Shown here: in pieces, positions 45,202-48,840 of the stretch | How the letters are laid out: each line of letters opens with the position of its first letter | How positions within the stretch are numbered: position 1 is the stretch's first letter | Origin: Brenneria alni | GTDB taxonomy: Bacteria; Pseudomonadota; Gammaproteobacteria; Enterobacterales; Enterobacteriaceae | Direction: 5' to 3' | Assembly (NCBI RefSeq): GCF_003666245.1 | Contig: NZ_MJLZ01000035.1 | Location: 1-48,840 of the forward strand | Length of the DNA stretch: 48,840 bases | The notes under the pieces: generated by a model | The model's input: only the letters and a program-made list of their open reading frames with translations | Told to the model about the DNA's origin: nothing | Databases searched by the model: none | Made by a program: the position numbers and the translations under genes

Positions 45202-46263
45202 TCAGGCATTTCCGCGTACACGTAATTTCAGTGTAGCAGCGAAATCGAGCATCCGGTTCAAAGGAATCAACGCCCCTTCCCTTAGTGCGGCATCGACATG
45301 AATTTCATGCGCCTCGCCATGCTGTTCCAGACCGTTGGCGATCGCTTCTAAACCATTCATCGCCATCCAGGGGCAGTGCGCGCAACTGCGACAGGTCGCA
45401 CCCTCACCCGCAGTCGGCGCTTCCAGTAAAGTTTTACCCGGACATGCCTGCTGCATTTTGTAGAAAATACCGCGATCGGTCGCCACAATCAGCTCCCGTT
45501 GCGGCAAGCTTTTGGCTGCCTGAATAAGCTGACTGGTTGAACCGACGGCATCAGCCATCTCAACCACGCTCTGCGGCGATTCCGGGTGCACCAGAATAGC
45601 CGCATCAGGGTACAGGGCTTTCATGCGTTTTAAAGACTGGGTTTTAAATTCATCGTGCACAATGCAGGCCCCCTGCCAGCACAACACATCGGCGCCAGTT
45701 TGCTTTTGCACATAACTTCCCAGGTGACGATCGGGCGCCCAGATAATCTTCTCACCCAGGCTATCCAGATGTTCAATCAACTCCACCGCGATGCTGGAGG
45801 TTACGACCCAATCAGCACGCGCTTTTACCGCGGCTGACGTGTTGGCATACACCACCACGGTGCGGTCAGGATGGCTGTCACAAAAACGGTTAAACGCGTC
45901 GATTGGGCAACCAAGATCGAGCGAACATTCAGCTTCCAACGTTGGCATCAGCACGGTTTTTTCCGGATTGAGGATCTTTGCTGTCTCCCCCATAAAACGA
46001 ACACCCGCAACCAACAGCGTTGATGCGGGGTGCGTACTGCCAAACCGCGCCATTTCCAGTGAGTCGGCGACACACCCGCCTGTTTCTTCTGCCAGGGATT
46101 GAATTTCCGGATCGGTATAGTAGTGCGCCACTATCACCGCATTTCGCTGCTGCAATAATGCTTTTATCCTGCTACGGTAATGTTGCTTTGCTTCAGCCGA
46201 TAACGACTTAGGCTTGGCAGGAAAAGGATAAATCGTGTCATTGCTATCAAAAAGGATGCTCAT
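45202..46263 (-). CDS. nadA: Quinolinate synthase
   Basis: 353 residues. [4Fe-4S] ligands are visible in 'ECSLDLGCP', '[12 protein letters not shown]' and '[14 protein letters not shown]'; also '[19 protein letters not shown]'. Condenses iminoaspartate with DHAP to quinolinate, the de novo NAD pathway. ATG 46263 aligns with E. coli NadA; the longer frame to 46284 is rejected. A NadR box lies upstream. Confidence 0.97.
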   Translation of the reverse strand: MSILFDSNDTIYPFPAKPKSLSAEAKQHYRSRIKALLQQRNAVIVAHYYTDPEIQSLAEETGGCVADSLEMARFGSTHPASTLLVAGVRFMGETAKILNPEKTVLMPTLEAECSLDLGCPIDAFNRFCDSHPDRTVVVYANTSAAVKARADWVVTSSIAVELIEHLDSLGEKIIWAPDRHLGSYVQKQTGADVLCWQGACIVHDEFKTQSLKRMKALYPDAAILVHPESPQSVVEMADAVGSTSQLIQAAKSLPQRELIVATDRGIFYKMQQACPGKTLLEAPTAGEGATCRSCAHCPWMAMNGLEAIANGLEQHGEAHEIHVDAALREGALIPLNRMLDFAATLKLRVRGNA

Positions 46264-46327
46264 TATGGATTCCCATGATGACAACTCAGAGATCTGAAAC
46301 AGCGAAAAAACACAATTCAGATCATAA

Positions 46328-46345
46328 TGTTTTATATCCTAAACA
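46328..46345 (-). promoter_or_regulatory. NadR operator upstream of nadA-pnuC
   Basis: TGTTTT-N6-TAAACA on the plus strand differs by one base from the NadR palindrome TGTTTA-N6-TAAACA and lies 65 bp before the nadA start. NadR with NAD/ATP should repress here. Confidence 0.85.
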
Positions 46346-46446
46346 AAATAGCGAAAAAAAAGCATGAAGTCGCGCTATTTTTGCGTAAGAACCGATAGCT
46401 TGTTTATTCGACTTAAAAAAAGATAAAACCAGATTTGACGACGCAC

Positions 46447-46590
46447 TAACCAAAGAGTCGATGCCAATACAACGATATGGGAATGACCAGAAACAGCGCG
46501 GGCAAGAAGTTTACGACAGCGAACAATTTAATCTGTGCAATTCGTAACCCGACAGCAATCATAATCAAACCACCGCAGGCAGAATCGCCG
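46447..46590 (-). pseudogene. 3' fragment of a DUF554 (YqgA-like) membrane protein gene
   Basis: Minus-strand frame without a start: 'GGLIMIAVGLRIAQIKLFAV' followed by 'VNFLPALFLVIPI' and a TAG. This matches the end of DUF554 membrane proteins ('GGlLIlgigL...NfLPall'). The upstream part is gone, replaced by an IS1 fragment. Debris of an ancestral neighbour of nadA. Confidence 0.65.
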
Positions 46591-46599
46591 TACTTTTGA

Positions 46600-46845
46600 G
46601 ATTAACTACTATTACAACGCTCATAAGCCCGGAACAAAAGAAAAAATTGTCGATATGACGATGAATGACTCTGGGGTCAGAGATACAAGACGAGTCTTGA
46701 AAATCAGTATGAACGCCGTGATGAGCACATTAAAAAGCTCGTTCCGAGGCAAGTAACAAGCAAACCCATTGTCTATGACTATCTCACCCTGATGTGTGAA
46801 CTGGATAAGCAATGGTCATTGGTGGGGAATAAAAAACAGCAGCCC
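46600..46845 (+). pseudogene. IS1-family transposase fragment (insA end, insB start)
   Basis: 'YNAHKPGTKEKIVDMTMNDS' and 'RVLKISMNAV' match the C-terminal half of InsA. After a -1 shift at the A run near 46731-46735 follows 'LVPRQVTSKPIVYDYLTLMC' and 'ELDKQWSLVGNKKQQ', the start of InsB. Both ends of the IS and the DDE core are missing. A dead fragment. Confidence 0.85.
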
Positions 46846-46929
46846 TCTGGCTTTGGTCAAAAAAAAGCTCGTTATAGCCCTAACCACAGTGAGAATCAGA
46901 ACGAACAACCATCTTGGTTTTATGTTCCG

Positions 46930-47085
46930 GCAATCGATGTCCACGATGGTGGCATCGGTCAGCGCGGTGAAGAAAAAGTGCTCTTGCTTGTCTTCGATAG
47001 AGATGCGATACCACATCAGCGCCACGGTCGGCAACATTCCGCCGGAAGTCAGCGCGTTATACAACAATTGCACCGCCTTGTTCAT
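46930..47085 (-). pseudogene. hcp fragment (type VI secretion tube protein)
   Basis: Minus-strand 'MNKAVQLLYNALTSGGMLPT' and 'VALMWYRISIEDKQEHFF', 'TALTDATIVDIDC' match the middle of Hcp proteins of soft-rot enterobacteria. The N-terminal half and the C-terminal 'DWR/WEH' end are absent, and what follows does not look like Hcp. It sits just downstream of the PAAR gene, consistent with a scrambled Hcp/VgrG island. Confidence 0.8.
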
Positions 47086-47102
47086 CCTATCTGAAACAGG
47101 AG

Positions 47103-47372
47103 TTACGCCTTGTCGTAATTCCCTCCACACGAGGACGCAACACTGCAACCACAGGCAAGCTGCGCTGGTTCGAATACCATGGGGCGCCCATTATGAATTG
47201 CTGAACCCTCGCCGCCGGAAACCAGCGGAAACGTTCCTTTGTGAGCAGGACATTCCGCGTTATCGCCAAGCAGACATTGCGGAATGCCGTTAACCGGAAA
47301 ACCGCTGGCTTCGATCATTTTCCCGCCCCCAGAATGAGCGTCTCCCAGACGAATCGCTCCACGTCCCGACAT
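47103..47372 (-). CDS. PAAR-domain T6SS spike-tip protein
   Basis: An 89-residue PAAR protein: 'AIRLGDAHSGGGKMIEASG', 'VNGIPQCLLGDNAECPAHKG', 'SAIHNGRPMVFEPAQLACGC'. His and Cys ligands for the tip metal are present. PAAR proteins cap VgrG and carry effectors. AAGGAGAAAGAAG precedes the ATG. It lies 17 nt after the immunity gene, so all three genes of the module are co-transcribed. Confidence 0.9.
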   Translation of the reverse strand: MSGRGAIRLGDAHSGGGKMIEASGFPVNGIPQCLLGDNAECPAHKGTFPLVSGGEGSAIHNGRPMVFEPAQLACGCSVASSCGGNYDKA

Positions 47373-47389
47373 CTTCTTTCTCCTTGTTT

Positions 47390-48301
47390 TTATATTCTTG
47401 GCGGCAGCACCTGCGGATCACGCTGACGTACCACTTCAAGGAAACGGTCAAGCAACTCATCACGTTCGGTCACTTCACCGGGCTGGCAGGTAATAGCGGC
47501 ATAAGGTGTTTGCATCAGTGGATGGTCGATGTGGGCTGGATTAGATAGCCCTACGATTTCACGCAGCCGCAATACGGCCAGGATTTCCGTGGGATGCACC
47601 GCAAGGAATACAGAGTTGAACTCGAATTGTTTAGCTTGCTGGTTGGCTTCGCGCTCGGTCACAGCAATACGCTCGACGTGAGTATCGCAGGCAGCGAGCA
47701 GAACAGGTAAAAGCTTGTCCGGGTCGGGTTCGCGCCAGTGTGCCACTAGTTGCCCCCATGCCGGATCGCGTGGCAGCGCATGTTTGTCCAAATCAAGCGG
47801 TTTTCCCAGCCAGTCGCCGATGATAGTCAGACCGAAGGCGGCGTAGCGTAGTGTAGTACCGAGGGGGGGGTTATGACCGTCACCTAAACCATAACCTTTA
47901 TCAATACAATCAAACACGGTCTGATAATAAGGGGGAACCAGTTCAGACTGTCCAAGAGCCAATACTCCCAGCATAGTATGTGTACAATCATCCAACGTAC
48001 CGATAAACAGTTGGTCGGGGGATGTTAAAATTCTTAGATCGACGACTTCTGAAAACAAATTCCGCGCAAACCCAAAAGTCATTTGCTTAATAGCATCTTT
48101 TGAATTGTATTCACGGGCGGCAAGCAAACTGAATCTAATTGCCTGCATCCCATAATCAAACAGATCTGTACATGCATGACCCACGCTACCTTCCCCAGAA
48201 ACATACCGCTGTAAGCGATTCCCGTTTATTGGCCACGCGTCGCTAGCCCAGTTTGGCACTTGGGGCAATATTTTATCTAATCGACTTTTAATTTTCGCCA
48301 T
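47390..48301 (-). CDS. Probable immunity protein (DUF1911-like, PoNi type)
   Basis: A 303-residue, probably all-helical soluble protein. The C-terminal half, 'LLPVLLAACDTHVERIAV', 'HPTEILAVLRLREIVGLSNP', 'IDHPLMQTPYAAI', resembles the DUF1911 family that neutralises PoNe nuclease toxins. It begins 12 nt after the toxin stop, the standard effector-immunity layout. Assignment combines motif memory and position; the family should be confirmed by profile search. Confidence 0.65.
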   Translation of the reverse strand: MAKIKSRLDKILPQVPNWASDAWPINGNRLQRYVSGEGSVGHACTDLFDYGMQAIRFSLLAAREYNSKDAIKQMTFGFARNLFSEVVDLRILTSPDQLFIGTLDDCTHTMLGVLALGQSELVPPYYQTVFDCIDKGYGLGDGHNPPLGTTLRYAAFGLTIIGDWLGKPLDLDKHALPRDPAWGQLVAHWREPDPDKLLPVLLAACDTHVERIAVTEREANQQAKQFEFNSVFLAVHPTEILAVLRLREIVGLSNPAHIDHPLMQTPYAAITCQPGEVTERDELLDRFLEVVRQRDPQVLPPRI

Positions 48302-48313
48302 ATTTTGTCCTTA

Positions 48314-48840
48314 CTACCACGTATTTAACTGAATACCCGTGCCATTGCCAGCCAATTGACTGAGCGCGCCCTTTGAATCAAAAAAAACTTGCGCATGAAT
48401 ATAAGCGACCTTGTTATCTTTAGAAGCATCACGGATAGCATCTATCTTTCTTAGAACGTCAGGATCAACTTCACTCATTTTCTCCATGGTCCATCCATTA
48501 CGACCTCTACGTATTTTCCCCATAATATCAGCAACTTTACCTGCTCCTGTCCCCTGAGTTTTATTAAATCCCGGTGTCTTAGCCCCACCCAATGTGGCCT
48601 TGGTTTCAATCACCAGCAGCGTGTCTTCCGTGAAGTTTAGCGTCTGGGTCGGGGCGGGAGTGCCATTTGCCCCATCCATTGAATGCTGCATACTCTTCGA
48701 CGTAGGCGACCGCACGGTCAGCGACGGCGGCGGCGGTACCCACACCAGCATATCCAGGCCTTGGCCGCTCTTGTTCGTCAGACCGAACCGGTTTGGTACA
48801 CCCGCTTTATTACTGTAACCAAGAATACGCTGGGGATTGA
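48314..48840 (-). CDS. C-terminal nuclease domain of a polymorphic T6SS toxin (5' end beyond window)
   Basis: The frame is open to the window edge, giving at least 175 residues, so a start at 48751 is not required. 'NKAGVPNRFGLTNKSGQGLD' followed by 'TLLVIETKATLGG' shows the D...E-x-K arrangement of PD-(D/E)xK nucleases, in the style of PoNe-type DNase effectors. C-terminal 'AYIHAQVFFDSKGALSQL'. It would be delivered by type VI secretion to kill rivals. The next genes are its probable immunity and a PAAR tip. Confidence 0.75.
   Translation of the reverse strand, partial: NPQRILGYSNKAGVPNRFGLTNKSGQGLDMLVWVPPPPSLTVRSPTSKSMQHSMDGANGTPAPTQTLNFTEDTLLVIETKATLGGAKTPGFNKTQGTGAGKVADIMGKIRRGRNGWTMEKMSEVDPDVLRKIDAIRDASKDNKVAYIHAQVFFDSKGALSQLAGNGTGIQLNTW

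Noticed and set aside
1-48840. CRISPR arrays, rRNA or tRNA genes
   Set aside because: No regularly spaced direct repeats and no cloverleaf or rRNA sequence was recognised by eye. A tRNAscan and CRISPR finder run would settle this.

Overview
The window comes from an enterobacterium of the order Enterobacterales, most likely Pectobacteriaceae (Brenneria, Lonsdalea, Pectobacterium or Dickeya type). This is inferred from core gene order (folD-ybcJ; pgl/ybhA/modCBA/acrZ/modE/modF/galE; gpmA/aroG/zitB/pnuC/nadA), from enterobacterial protein sequences, and from an Hcp/PAAR type VI secretion tail of the plant-associated soft-rot style. The genus cannot be fixed from sequence alone.

Positions 1 to about 17.8 kb are accessory. 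A low-quality-looking A-rich start is followed by a secreted glycoside-hydrolase-like gene, a ParE/RelE-type toxin-antitoxin pair and a broken integrase fragment. Next, at 3.1-11.2 kb, is a tightly coupled plus-strand lipid operon: bacterial-ceramide-synthase-like GNAT acyltransferase, PLP-dependent alpha-oxoamine synthase, short membrane protein resembling a polyprenol/diacylglycerol kinase, histidine phosphatase, NAD-dependent epimerase/reductase, ICMT-type methyltransferase, dedicated acyl carrier protein, ketosynthase, degenerate ketosynthase partner, double-hotdog dehydratase, and the first ~40 codons of a PlsC-like acyltransferase cut by an IS3-family element. AOS + ACP + epimerase + GNAT is the enzyme set used for bacterial sphingolipids. 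I propose a sphingolipid-like (long-chain amino alcohol or amide) pathway with its own chain-building enzymes. It is decaying here: two genes carry homopolymer frameshifts and one is truncated.

A second broken P4-type integrase (opposite orientation to the first), an A+T-rich restriction-modification pair (m5C methylase + Bpu10I-like endonuclease), a phage tailspike gene split by one in-frame UGA, and a LexA-controlled dinI-like gene complete the island.

From 17.8 to 46.3 kb the window is mostly core: small heat-shock protein, an orphan PTS IIA, a membrane protein, folD, ybcJ, a periplasmic sugar-binding protein with an LVIVD-repeat protein, pgl, ybhA, the molybdate system with its ModE operator and acrZ, galE-galM (galT and galK are not between them), a Cus-type copper/silver efflux operon, gpmA, aroG, zitB, and the nadA-pnuC operon behind a NadR-type operator.

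From 46.4 kb to the end a second accessory patch holds gene debris (DUF554 3' end, IS1 fragment, hcp fragment), then on the minus strand a PAAR gene, a DUF1911-like immunity gene and the C-terminal nuclease domain of a polymorphic toxin that continues beyond the window.

No rRNA, tRNA or CRISPR array was recognised. Single-base nonsense and homopolymer lesions recur across the accessory regions, so either real decay or residual sequencing error must be considered for each.
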